Positions 32,525 through 40,563 of a stretch of 64,000 nt of DNA are shown here, piece by piece. Position 1 is the stretch's first letter. Each line of letters starts with the position of its first letter. Below the pieces are notes generated by a model. That model worked only from the letters and a program-made list of their open reading frames with translations, did not search any database and was not told the origin of the DNA. The position numbers and the translations under genes were made by a program. The DNA is from Desulfomicrobium sp. UBA5193 (GTDB taxonomy: Bacteria; Desulfobacterota; Desulfovibrionia; Desulfovibrionales; Desulfomicrobiaceae), in NCBI GenBank assembly GCA_002412965.1, contig DHWB01000004.1, forward strand, positions 434,001-498,000, written 5' to 3'.

Positions 32525-34768
32525 TTATTGTTTCGTGTTGGCCGGAACCGTCTGGTTTGCCCCCGTCTGCGGGGCCGTTTCGCTCGTCTGGTTTGTCTGG
32601 GCGGTGGAGAAGAGAGGTTTCAGACTGGCGGCCAGACTCTGGATGTAGCCTTTGTCCCAGGCCATGCCCAGGGCCACGAAAAGGAACAGCAGCAAGGCCC
32701 AGCGTTTCCAGGGCGTCTTTTTTTCTGCGAAGGGGTCCAGCAGGGAGCGTTTGGCGCCTTGGGGCAACTCGGCCAGCTTGGTCAGGGTGGCACCGAAGGG
32801 GATGTTGATTCTGGCTTTGGTGTTCACCGCCCAGCCACCGGCGTCGAGGATGGGGGCCAGGTTGCGTTGGCGGAGTTTCAAGTAGGCGATAAGCATGGAC
32901 GGCCCCGAGATCATGAGCATGATGCCGCCGATGACCAGGGGCATCTGCCACAGGGCTAGGCTCAGAAATCCGCCCATGACTGCGGCCAGGGCTGTGCCGA
33001 TGGCGCCCAGAGCCAGGCCGATGGCGGCAAAGATGCCTGCGAACTTGCCCACGTCGAAGGGTGTCGGAGTCTTGGTTGCGTCCGGACTTGTACCAATGCC
33101 CGCCAGCTTCGTTCCGGCGGTGGCGTCCACGGCGCTGTCTTTGGCTGCTGCGAATTTGGCGATCTGCTCCCCGATCATGCGGCCAATGCGTTTGTAGGGC
33201 GACATGAACGCCTGGCGCACGCTGATGGGATGCTCGATGATCTTGACTATCGTGGCATCCCAATCCCGGTCGAGGCGGTCATAGAAGAGGCCGTTGCGCC
33301 CGATCATCAGGTTGTCAGAGTCGCCTCCGGTAAAGGCGGCGGCGATGTACATATGCTCAGAGCTCCCGCTCCGCGTGCAACGGCAGTAGGCGAGATAGGT
33401 CTGGCTCAGTGTGGCCAGGGTGGCGTGCGTGTCGGGGTTGGCGACCCGCACGCAGAGTTCGCAGGCCCGGCCGTCCAGATACAGGGTGCCGGCCTGGAAG
33501 ATGGCTTTGCGGTCCTGGGCGTAGAAGTCGCGAAAGGCCACGAAATTGTTGAGCAGGGGCAAAAGGTCGCGAGTGAAGTGCACGAGCCGCGTCACTCCTT
33601 CAAAGCTCTCCACCTGCTCGGCCAGGCTCAGGTCCTCGGTGACGATTTTTTCCAGCGTCTCCCGGCTGTCTCCTGCGAGCAGAGCCTTGATCCGCTCGTA
33701 TCCCAATCCCTCCACTTCGGTTCCGGCTTTGGCGGCCTGCCAAGCTTCGAAGGGGCTCAGCACGTTTTTGATCTGGTCCCATTGGCAGCTTGAAAGGCTG
33801 TCCACCTCTCCGAAAAGCGGCGTGACCAGCAGGGTATTGAATGCCACCAGAGCTTCAGCCCAGGCGGGATTGACACCGATCTGCAGCGGCAGTGGGCGGT
33901 CGGCTTCGATCCTGGCCAGGGGGAAATGCTCCAGCTCTGCATTGAGGGTCAGCTCTTTTAGCGAGATGGCTTCATAGGTGGTCAGGGCCGGGCTGAGCGC
34001 TTCCACGGATTTGGGGTCATAGGCGGCCAGGGCGCTGCGGATGAAATAGTCGTCTATTTTGATGCGCAGGGCCTGGACGCTGGCTACCGCTGAAGCGGTG
34101 TTCTCCCCGAAGGGCAGGATGGCCTGCGCATTGGACCTAGCATCGTCCAGCCACGCGGCATGGAGGGTCAATGCCTGGAAAAACCCTTCGATCTGCTCTA
34201 CGGAGATTCCGGGTGCTCCCCCACGATCCTGGACGCTGCCCACGCAGGCCATGATCTCTTCGATGAGGTGCTGGGTTGTCTCGTCGCGCGCCGATGCAGG
34301 AGTGATGACTCCGTCTCCGTTGAAGGGGGAGTCATGGAGCAGGGACTCGGTGCTGTTCACGTGCTCAATAGTGATGCTCTCCGCCCCGGACTGGCCCAGA
34401 AAATTCTGAATCTGCCGCGCAGAAGCCAGCAACTTTCGTCCTTCGTCAGTCGAGTCGTCGATGGCTGCAAGCGGCAGGGCCGAGCTGCCCGCGAGCAGGG
34501 GGCGCAGGTCGCGCAGCACCGCGCTCACCCATTCGACGGCGGCCAGAATTTCGGGCACCCGGACCCGGCCGTCGCCATCGGTGTCGAGCATGGCCAAGGT
34601 CTGGGGATCGAATTCCAGCCCGTTGACCGGACAGCTCAGGGCCGCCCAGAGTTTCTGGTCAAGTTCGCCCAGGTGCAGGAGATCTTCGGCGGAATCGAGC
34701 CGGACTTGATCAAAGCCGCCAAGGCGAAAGAAACGCCAGCGATGAAGGGACGCTGATCCTGTCTCCAT
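32525..34768 (-). CDS. large membrane protein with EF-hand-like motif
   Basis: A 747-residue protein, not assigned to a named family. Residues ~61-73 (LDTDGDGRVRVPEI) form a good calcium-binding EF-hand loop; a second weaker one is SPFNGDGVITP (~residue 150). The long middle is helical, a Cys pair occurs in DGRACELCVRV, and the C-terminus has two or three membrane helices (~residues 575-635) and another near 695 (ALLLFLFVALGMAW), ending in a Gln/Thr-rich tail. AAAGGAG precedes ATG 34768. Monocistronic with its own terminator. Confidence 0.7.
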   Translation of the reverse strand: METGSASLHRWRFFRLGGFDQVRLDSAEDLLHLGELDQKLWAALSCPVNGLEFDPQTLAMLDTDGDGRVRVPEILAAVEWVSAVLRDLRPLLAGSSALPLAAIDDSTDEGRKLLASARQIQNFLGQSGAESITIEHVNSTESLLHDSPFNGDGVITPASARDETTQHLIEEIMACVGSVQDRGGAPGISVEQIEGFFQALTLHAAWLDDARSNAQAILPFGENTASAVASVQALRIKIDDYFIRSALAAYDPKSVEALSPALTTYEAISLKELTLNAELEHFPLARIEADRPLPLQIGVNPAWAEALVAFNTLLVTPLFGEVDSLSSCQWDQIKNVLSPFEAWQAAKAGTEVEGLGYERIKALLAGDSRETLEKIVTEDLSLAEQVESFEGVTRLVHFTRDLLPLLNNFVAFRDFYAQDRKAIFQAGTLYLDGRACELCVRVANPDTHATLATLSQTYLAYCRCTRSGSSEHMYIAAAFTGGDSDNLMIGRNGLFYDRLDRDWDATIVKIIEHPISVRQAFMSPYKRIGRMIGEQIAKFAAAKDSAVDATAGTKLAGIGTSPDATKTPTPFDVGKFAGIFAAIGLALGAIGTALAAVMGGFLSLALWQMPLVIGGIMLMISGPSMLIAYLKLRQRNLAPILDAGGWAVNTKARINIPFGATLTKLAELPQGAKRSLLDPFAEKKTPWKRWALLLFLFVALGMAWDKGYIQSLAASLKPLFSTAQTNQTSETAPQTGANQTVPANTKQ

Positions 34769-34951
34769 GAATGCTCCTTTTTAAGAAAGATCTCTTGGTT
34801 CGGGTTGATTGCAGGAGTTTCATACGCACAAGCCCGTTTTGAGATCAAGGGCGAGCTGCTGTCAGACACGAATTGCTTTCAGGATCGGCCACGTCCGGAT
34901 TTCATTTTGGTCCGTTGCCCACCAGCTTTTTCAGGAAAGGAGAACTGGAGC

Positions 34952-35614
34952 TCAATCTCCGTGGCCGTGCTGAAGAACATGAAGAAGGGATGCGATCTTC
35001 TTTTTGATGTCCTGCGCTTGCGTGATCTCCGTGACCAGTGCGAGGCAGCGCGCGCCGTGGGCGGCCACTTCCGCCAGATTGTGCTCCTTGATCCCCCCGA
35101 TGGCCACAAAGGGCAGGTCGATCTCGCGGGCCACGAAATCAAGATAGTCCAGGCCCACCGGCGCGCAGACGTCGTCCTTGGTCTGGGTGGCGAAGATGGG
35201 GCCGACGCCGATGTAATCCACGCCATGCGCCACGGCCGCGCGGGCCTGCTCCGGAGAATGGGTGGAGAGCCCGATGGCCATTTTTTCGCCAACCAGCATT
35301 CGCACGGCCGCCACGGGCAGGTCTTCCTGCCCCACGTGGACTCCGTCGGCGCCGACCAGAAGCGCCAGATCTATGTCGTCGTTGACGATAAGCGCCGCGC
35401 CCGCCTCCCTGGTCATGACCCGCAGGCGCAGGCATTCCTCATATTTGAGCCCCATTTTTTTGCTCTTTTCGCGGTACTGAATGATGCGCACCCCGGCATC
35501 CAGCATGGCCGTGACCACGTCCACATTGGAGCGGCCCAGGGAGAATTTTTCGGCGGTCAGGCCATACAGCCCTCCTTTTCGGATCAGTTGGGTCACAAGC
35601 GTGCGTCCGGTCAT
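34952..35614 (-). CDS. thiE: thiamine-phosphate synthase
   Basis: A 220-residue TIM-barrel enzyme joining the thiazole and pyrimidine units. Motifs include IQYREKSKK, ALIVNDDIDLALLVGADGVH, GQEDLP, and GVDYIGVGPIFATQTKDD. ATG 35614 overlaps the thiF stop (ATGA). It is last in thiSGHFE under a TPP riboswitch. Confidence 0.93.
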   Translation of the reverse strand: MTGRTLVTQLIRKGGLYGLTAEKFSLGRSNVDVVTAMLDAGVRIIQYREKSKKMGLKYEECLRLRVMTREAGAALIVNDDIDLALLVGADGVHVGQEDLPVAAVRMLVGEKMAIGLSTHSPEQARAAVAHGVDYIGVGPIFATQTKDDVCAPVGLDYLDFVAREIDLPFVAIGGIKEHNLAEVAAHGARCLALVTEITQAQDIKKKIASLLHVLQHGHGD

Positions 35615-36234
35615 GATTGCTCCATGTATATGGTAAAGAAGTGGTTCAGGATCACGTCGGCCTGCATTGCCGCGGCCATGCCCACGCCCGGAGAGAGGGG
35701 CGGAGTGGAGCCGTCGCATGGGGTAGAGTGGTCGCCGACAACGATGAGGTTCGGGCGCACCGTTCTTGCGCGCATCTCCCCCGCGCGGCCGAACCCGCCC
35801 AGTCCCGAGGCGCTGACCACCAGGCGGCCCGTGGGCACGAGGGTTTCGATGATGAGTTTCTTGGTGCCGGCCTCGTCCACGGCCTCGACCACGGCCTGGC
35901 AGGATTCGAAGAGGCCCGCCATGTTGCCGGCGTCCACGCGCAGGTGATGGGCCGTGATCCGGGCTGACGGATTGACGGCCAGCAGGTTGTCTCGCAGCGC
36001 CAGGACCTTGGGGCTGCCGACCTGGGCCAGCACGAAATGCTGCCGGTTCAGGTTGGAAGGTTCGATCGTGTCCGCGTCGGCCAGAACCAGATCCGAGAAT
36101 CCGCTGCGGACCAGATGCATGGCACAGTTGGAACCAAGGCCTCCGGCTCCGATGATGCCGACCCGCACGGTGCGCAGAAAAACCAGCAAGCCCGCGTCCA
36201 GATAGCGCTCAAGGCCCTGTTCGAACTGGTTCAT
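35611..36234 (-). CDS. thiF: ThiS adenylyltransferase
   Basis: A 207-residue E1-like enzyme with the nucleotide loop VGIIGAGGLGSNCAMHL, followed by LADADTIEPSNLNRQHF and AVVEAVDEAGTKKLI. It activates the ThiS C-terminus. This short form lacks the CxxC zinc pairs of longer ThiF/MoeB proteins, as is common in anaerobes. It overlaps both thiH and thiE by 4 bp. Confidence 0.9.
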   Translation of the reverse strand: MNQFEQGLERYLDAGLLVFLRTVRVGIIGAGGLGSNCAMHLVRSGFSDLVLADADTIEPSNLNRQHFVLAQVGSPKVLALRDNLLAVNPSARITAHHLRVDAGNMAGLFESCQAVVEAVDEAGTKKLIIETLVPTGRLVVSASGLGGFGRAGEMRARTVRPNLIVVGDHSTPCDGSTPPLSPGVGMAAAMQADVILNHFFTIYMEQS

Positions 36235-37343
36235 GCGCTGGCGTCCAGAGGTTCCCAGTCCTTGAAGACGGGCTGATAGCCGCGTGATCTGAGCATGGCG
36301 CAGACCTCTTCCACGCTGCGCGGGTCGGAGATCTCGAATTGTCCGTTGTCGGCCGGCTTGGTGTGCCCGCCTACCGCCGTACTCACTCCGGCCGACATGC
36401 GTGTAACGCCCAGCGGCAGGATGTTGTCGCGAAAGGCCGGAGCCTCTCGGGTTGAGATGGTGACGGACAAACGCGGCAGGAAGATGCGCAAGGCGGTCAT
36501 GGCCTGGACCAGTTCCCGGTCGGAGACGATGCAGGCTGGCTGAAACGCTCCGGCATGGGGCCGCATGCGCGGCAGGGAAACGGCGATGTCCACTCCGGGA
36601 TAGCGTTTCTGCAGCCAGGCCGCGTGCAGGCCGGTGATGTAGATTTCCCGCCGCCAGTCGGAAAGCCCCAGCAGGGCGCCGATGTTGACGACGCGCATGC
36701 CCGCCTCGGCCCCACGCTGGGGCGTATTCAGGCGGTAGGCGTAGTCGCGCTTGGGACCGGCGGGATGAAGTTCGGCGTAGAGCGCGGGATCATAGGTTTC
36801 CTGGAAAACCGTCAGCCCGTCCACGCCTGCCGCCACCAGCCGCCTGTAATCCGCCGTATCCATGGGATAGACCTCGATGGACAGGGAGGGAAACAGCGGG
36901 CGCAATACCCGCACGCAGGCTTCCAGATAGTCCACGCCCGCCTTTTGCGGGGCTTCGCCGGTCAGCAGGAGCAGATGCCCAAGCCCCGTGGCGGCGATGG
37001 CCTCGCCTTCGGCACGGACCTCGTCCAGGGTCAACTGGCTGCGCGGGATCGTGTTCGTGGCCGCGAATCCGCAGTAGCGGCAATGGTTGGCGCAGTGGTT
37101 GGAGATGTAGAGGGGAGTGAAGAGGCTCACGGTGCGGCCGAAATGGCGCAGAGTCAGGTCGTGGGCGCGCGCGGCCATGGCTTCAAGATTGGGCTCGGCG
37201 GCTGGGGAGAGCAAGGACAGGAATCCGGCTTCGCCGATGTGCTCCTGGCCGAGGACGCGCAGCACGTCATGGCCCGTTACGGCCTGGAAGCGGTCCCGCA
37301 GGGGTTGCCGGGCGAGATCGAGGGCCTCGGGCAGAAAGCTCAT
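36231..37343 (-). CDS. thiH: 2-iminoacetate synthase (radical SAM)
   Basis: A 370-residue radical SAM lyase splitting tyrosine into dehydroglycine and p-cresol, the anaerobic route to thiazole. The cluster motif is CANHCRYCGF, with YISNH before it; the C-terminal RMSAGVSTAVGGH region is typical. ATG 37343 overlaps the thiG stop by 4 bp, and the longer frame is unsupported. Confidence 0.94.
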   Translation of the reverse strand: MSFLPEALDLARQPLRDRFQAVTGHDVLRVLGQEHIGEAGFLSLLSPAAEPNLEAMAARAHDLTLRHFGRTVSLFTPLYISNHCANHCRYCGFAATNTIPRSQLTLDEVRAEGEAIAATGLGHLLLLTGEAPQKAGVDYLEACVRVLRPLFPSLSIEVYPMDTADYRRLVAAGVDGLTVFQETYDPALYAELHPAGPKRDYAYRLNTPQRGAEAGMRVVNIGALLGLSDWRREIYITGLHAAWLQKRYPGVDIAVSLPRMRPHAGAFQPACIVSDRELVQAMTALRIFLPRLSVTISTREAPAFRDNILPLGVTRMSAGVSTAVGGHTKPADNGQFEISDPRSVEEVCAMLRSRGYQPVFKDWEPLDASA

Positions 37344-38128
37344 GCCGCTCCTCCCGCGTCCAGAAATCCGGTCAGGGGTGAGGACGCCTGGGCCAGGGTG
37401 GAGACGGTGCCGGGACCTGCCAGATAGGCTTCGCGGCCAGCCGCGACCGCCTTGCCGAATGCCTGGCCCATGAGCACGGGGTCGCCTGCCGTGGCGATGG
37501 CCGTGTTGACCAGGCACGCGGCGGCCCCCATCTCCATGGCCTGGCAGGCCTGGCTCGGCGCGCCGATGCCGGCGTCGACGATGATGGGCAGGTCCATTTC
37601 CTCGATCAGGATGCGGATCATCTCTTCGGTCCGCAGGCCCCGGTTGGTGCCGATGGGCGCGCCCAGAGGCATGATCGCCGCCGCCCCGGCGCTGGCGAGG
37701 GATCGCGCCACATACAGGTCCGGGTTCATGTACGGCAGGACGACGAACCCTTCCGCCGCCAGAATCTCGGTGGCCTTGGCCGTTTCATAGCCGTCGGGCA
37801 GAAGGTGGCGGTTGTCGGAGATGACCTCGATCTTGATCCAGTTCCCGCAGCCCATGGCCCTGGCCAGCCGGGCGATGCGCACGGCCTCTTCGGCGGTGCG
37901 CGCGCCGGAGGTGTTGGGCAGCAGGATCATGTGCTTCGGGATGTGGCGCATGACGTTGTCCGCGCTCTTGTCCAGGTCCACCCGGCGCAGGGCCACGGTG
38001 ATGACCTGTGATCCGGAGGCCTCGCACACGGCCGGGATGAGGGCGTCGTTGCCATACTTGCCGGTGCCGGTGAAGAGGCGGCTGCCGAGCTGTCTGCCGC
38101 CCAGTTCAAAAATATCGGTATGTTCCAT
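37340..38128 (-). CDS. thiG: thiazole synthase
   Basis: A 262-residue TIM-barrel enzyme. Hallmarks are SRLFTGTGKYGN, VITVALRRVDL, LLPNTSGARTAEEAVRIARL, a Schiff-base lysine in NWIKIEVISD, and DAGIGAPSQACQAMEMGA. It forms the thiazole ring from DXP, ThiS-thiocarboxylate and the ThiH product. It is 75 bp from thiS. Confidence 0.96.
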   Translation of the reverse strand: MEHTDIFELGGRQLGSRLFTGTGKYGNDALIPAVCEASGSQVITVALRRVDLDKSADNVMRHIPKHMILLPNTSGARTAEEAVRIARLARAMGCGNWIKIEVISDNRHLLPDGYETAKATEILAAEGFVVLPYMNPDLYVARSLASAGAAAIMPLGAPIGTNRGLRTEEMIRILIEEMDLPIIVDAGIGAPSQACQAMEMGAAACLVNTAIATAGDPVLMGQAFGKAVAAGREAYLAGPGTVSTLAQASSPLTGFLDAGGAA

Positions 38129-38203
38129 GATGGTTCTCGCTGGTCGAAGTGAGGCGCGGATGTGCCTGCGCCATGTAGTGTGAGGATGACGAGGCGTGCG
38201 CGC

Positions 38204-38404
38204 TCATCCGCCGCCGACAAAGCTCAGAAGTTCGAGACGGTCGCCGTCGTGCAGGGCCGTGTCCTCGAATTTCGCGCCGGGCACGATGTTCCCGTTCAAC
38301 TCGGCGACGACCACGCACGGATCAAGGCCCATGGTCACGATCAGTCCGTGCAGGGTTTGGCCGGGCGCGGCGTCCAGGGTTCGTCCATTGACGACAATGT
38401 GCAT
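38204..38404 (-). CDS. thiS: sulfur carrier protein ThiS
   Basis: A 66-residue ubiquitin-like protein (MHIVVNGRTLDAAPGQTL) ending LLSFVGGG, with the di-Gly terminus that is thiocarboxylated. ATG 38404 is chosen because the longer frame to 38536 runs through the riboswitch and terminator. First gene of the operon. Confidence 0.93.
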   Translation of the reverse strand: MHIVVNGRTLDAAPGQTLHGLIVTMGLDPCVVVAELNGNIVPGAKFEDTALHDGDRLELLSFVGGG

Positions 38405-38442
38405 GATGACCTCCGCGAATGGGTGCAAGCAGGGGCGGAGCA

Positions 38443-38473
38443 TAAAAAAAACCGCGCCGGTGGGGCGCGGTTC
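38443..38473 (-). terminator. riboswitch-controlled terminator upstream of thiS
   Basis: AACCGCGCC-CCACC-GGCGCGGTT followed by seven T residues on the minus strand lies between the TPP aptamer and thiS, 40 bp before the start codon. This indicates control at transcription termination. Confidence 0.88.
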
Positions 38474-38500
38474 GATGGAACGGGTGATGTCCTGAAACCA

Positions 38501-38584
38501 GCTTTCCTCCGGCAGCATGAACTGCGTCAGGTTCAAAGGGTCGGGATCAAGTCCCCTCTCAGCCCATCGGGCTCCCCCAGCTTG
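38501..38584 (-). promoter_or_regulatory. TPP riboswitch (THI element)
   Basis: The minus strand reads GGGGGAGCCC-GAT-GGGCTGAGA, then GACCCTTTGAACCTGA, then a CGCAGTTCATGCTGC arm. These are the invariant TPP aptamer segments (CTGAGA pyrimidine sensor helix and ACCTGA pyrophosphate helix). With the downstream terminator it should switch off thiSGHFE when thiamine pyrophosphate is plentiful. Aptamer borders are approximate. Confidence 0.93.
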
Positions 38585-38653
38585 TGTGCAGGTCGTGTAC
38601 GGCGATTCGGGTGTGGTTGTAAAGCAGACGGCTCAAGGTCGCTCGGGCGCAAT

Positions 38654-39664
38654 CTAATCGGCGATGCCCAGAAGTTCGAAGAGAAAGAAACATACACTGG
38701 CCATGAAGGCCGAGGCTGGAATGGTCAGAATCCAGGCCACGACAAGGTTGCCGGCGATGCCCCAGCGTACGGCGGAGAGGCGCTTGGTCGAGCCGACGCC
38801 AAAGACGCAGGCGCTTATGGTGTGGGTGGTGGAGATGGGGGCACCCATGAGGGAGGCGCCGGTGATGACCAGCGCCGCCGAGGTCTCGGCCGCGAAGCCG
38901 TGCACGGGTTCGAGCTTGAAGATCTTGTGGCCCATGGTCTTGATGATCTTCCATCCGCCCAGGGCCGTACCCATGGCCATGGCAGAGGCGCAGGCCAGCT
39001 TGACCCACAGGGGCACATGGATGGTGTCAATCTGGTGAAAGAGAAAAAGGGCCAGGGTGATGACGCCCATTGTTTTCTGCGCGTCGTTGAGTCCGTGGCT
39101 GGTGGCCATGAAGGCGGAGGAGAGGATCTGCAGCTTTTCAAAATAGCGGGATACGCTGTGCCGGTTGGCTCGCCAGAAAAGAAGCATGATCGCGGTCATG
39201 ACCGCGTAGCTCACGGCGAAACCTGCAAGGGGCGATATGACCAGGGGCAGCAGCACCTTCTTGACGATGGAAATGCCGTTCAGGGAGGTCAGCCCCGCAT
39301 GCGTGATGGCCGCGCCCATGAGACCGCCGATGAGCGCATGGGAAGACGAGGAGGGTATCCCGAAATACCAGGTGATCAGATTCCAGGCGATGGCCCCGAC
39401 AAGGGCCGCGAGGACAAGGGTCTGGCTGCCCATGACCATGTCTGTATTGACGATCCCCGAACCCAGGGTGTGGGCGACCTCTTCTCCGAGCAGCGCCCCG
39501 ACCAGATTCAGGCTCGCGGCCATGATCACCGCGCTGCGGGGCGACATGACTTTGGTCGAGACCACAGTGGCGATGGCGTTGGCGCAATCGTGAGCCCCGT
39601 TGGTAAAGTCGAAGATCAGGGCCACCAGGACAATGACCACAAGAAGTATCGGGATTTCAAGCAT
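38654..39664 (-). CDS. Pit-family inorganic phosphate permease
   Basis: A 336-residue membrane protein with about ten helices and the duplicated Pit signature: FDFTNGAHDCANAIATVVST at the N-terminus and SSAFMATSHGLNDAQKTMGV in the second half. It carries metal-phosphate with H+ or Na+. It overlaps the DUF47 gene upstream by 8 bp, the usual pair. Confidence 0.92.
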   Translation of the reverse strand: MLEIPILLVVIVLVALIFDFTNGAHDCANAIATVVSTKVMSPRSAVIMAASLNLVGALLGEEVAHTLGSGIVNTDMVMGSQTLVLAALVGAIAWNLITWYFGIPSSSSHALIGGLMGAAITHAGLTSLNGISIVKKVLLPLVISPLAGFAVSYAVMTAIMLLFWRANRHSVSRYFEKLQILSSAFMATSHGLNDAQKTMGVITLALFLFHQIDTIHVPLWVKLACASAMAMGTALGGWKIIKTMGHKIFKLEPVHGFAAETSAALVITGASLMGAPISTTHTISACVFGVGSTKRLSAVRWGIAGNLVVAWILTIPASAFMASVCFFLFELLGIAD

Positions 39665-40286
39665 TTTTCAAAACCACTTCTTCGATGGCGTCGGCTAGAT
39701 CGTCAATGCGTTCAATGGCCATTTCGAAACGGTCATAGACCTGGGTCCAGCGCATGATGTTGATGACTTCCTTGGTGTCTCCGGATTCCAGATCGTGCAG
39801 TTCCGCCAGTCCTGTGGAGAAGAGCATCTCGCACTCGATCTTGAATCCTTTGAGCTTGCGCAGTTGCGCGGCGACATCGTGTTTGGACTCCAGACAGCAG
39901 ATCATCTCGGCGGTGATCTCGGTCATGGCCTGGATCTTCTGCGCCATCTTGCGGGCCGGGAAGCGGATGTACTCGAATCCATAGAGGCGCATGCGCGACG
40001 CGATGGCCTTGATCAGATTGATGGAATCTTCCTGCGCCAGGTTCAGGCGGTAGATGTCCTCACGGTCGATGGGGGTGATGAAGGTCTGGGAGAGTTGGCG
40101 AGCTATCTCGCGGCTCAGTTCGTCGGCGTCCGCCTCAATGAGGGTCACGGTCTTGCAGGCGTTGTCCACGCAGCTGAAGTCGTCCATGATTCTGGTCAAT
40201 TGTGCGGCGGCCTCCTTCAGTATTCCGCTTTGCCTGTTTAGCATCTCGAAGAAGTGGATGTTCTTGGGAAAGAGGGAAAAAGCCAT
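39657..40286 (-). CDS. DUF47/PhoU-like Pit accessory protein
   Basis: A 209-residue all-helical protein (MAFSLFPKNIHFFEMLNRQS ... TPIDREDIYRLNLAQEDSIN), matching the YkaA/DUF47 family related to PhoU. These regulate or assist Pit transporters. Co-transcribed with the permease and preceded by Pho-box-like repeats. Confidence 0.9.
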   Translation of the reverse strand: MAFSLFPKNIHFFEMLNRQSGILKEAAAQLTRIMDDFSCVDNACKTVTLIEADADELSREIARQLSQTFITPIDREDIYRLNLAQEDSINLIKAIASRMRLYGFEYIRFPARKMAQKIQAMTEITAEMICCLESKHDVAAQLRKLKGFKIECEMLFSTGLAELHDLESGDTKEVINIMRWTQVYDRFEMAIERIDDLADAIEEVVLKNA

Positions 40287-40360
40287 TCGCGTGAACTCCG
40301 GCGTTATGGTTACGGCTTTATGACGAACCGTCGAGAAGGATCATTTTAACATACCAAGAC

Positions 40361-40462
40361 GTCGAGTGGTCATGTCATACACTTGTAACACTCGACCCAA
40401 ACGCGCGGAATAATAATCGGTCGTACAGATCGACGCAATGGTTTCGTCACACAACTGTAACA
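40361..40462. promoter_or_regulatory. two Pho-box-like sites upstream of the DUF47-pit operon
   Basis: TGTCATA-CACT-TGTAACA (40373-40390) and CGTCACA-CAAC-TGTAACA (40445-40462) share the 7-4-7 spacing of PhoB direct repeats, the first half-site being a perfect TGTCATA. The first is enclosed by 8-bp inverted arms GTCGAGTG/CACTCGAC (40361-40368, 40389-40396). They lie 75-175 bp upstream of the operon start. Binding by PhoB is inference. Confidence 0.6.
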
Positions 40463-40531
40463 TTTCAATGGCCTTAGCGACGGGAGCTTAAACGGAGAGA
40501 AAAGGGAGGAAATTCGGCAGGATAAAGAAGC

Positions 40532-40555
40532 GGGCATGAGGAGTTCCTCATGCCC
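40532..40555 (-). terminator. terminator of the HDAC-family gene
   Basis: GGGCATGAGGA pairs with TCCTCATGCCC around a 2-nt loop just after the stop codon at 40564. The following minus-strand sequence is CGCTTCTTT, so the T tract is imperfect. Confidence 0.75.
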
Positions 40556-40563
40556 GTGGGGTG

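Noticed and set aside
34769..34951. Possible small gene between the EF-hand-like gene and thiE
   Set aside because: No frame with a ribosome-binding site; it is likely the promoter region of the EF-hand-like gene.
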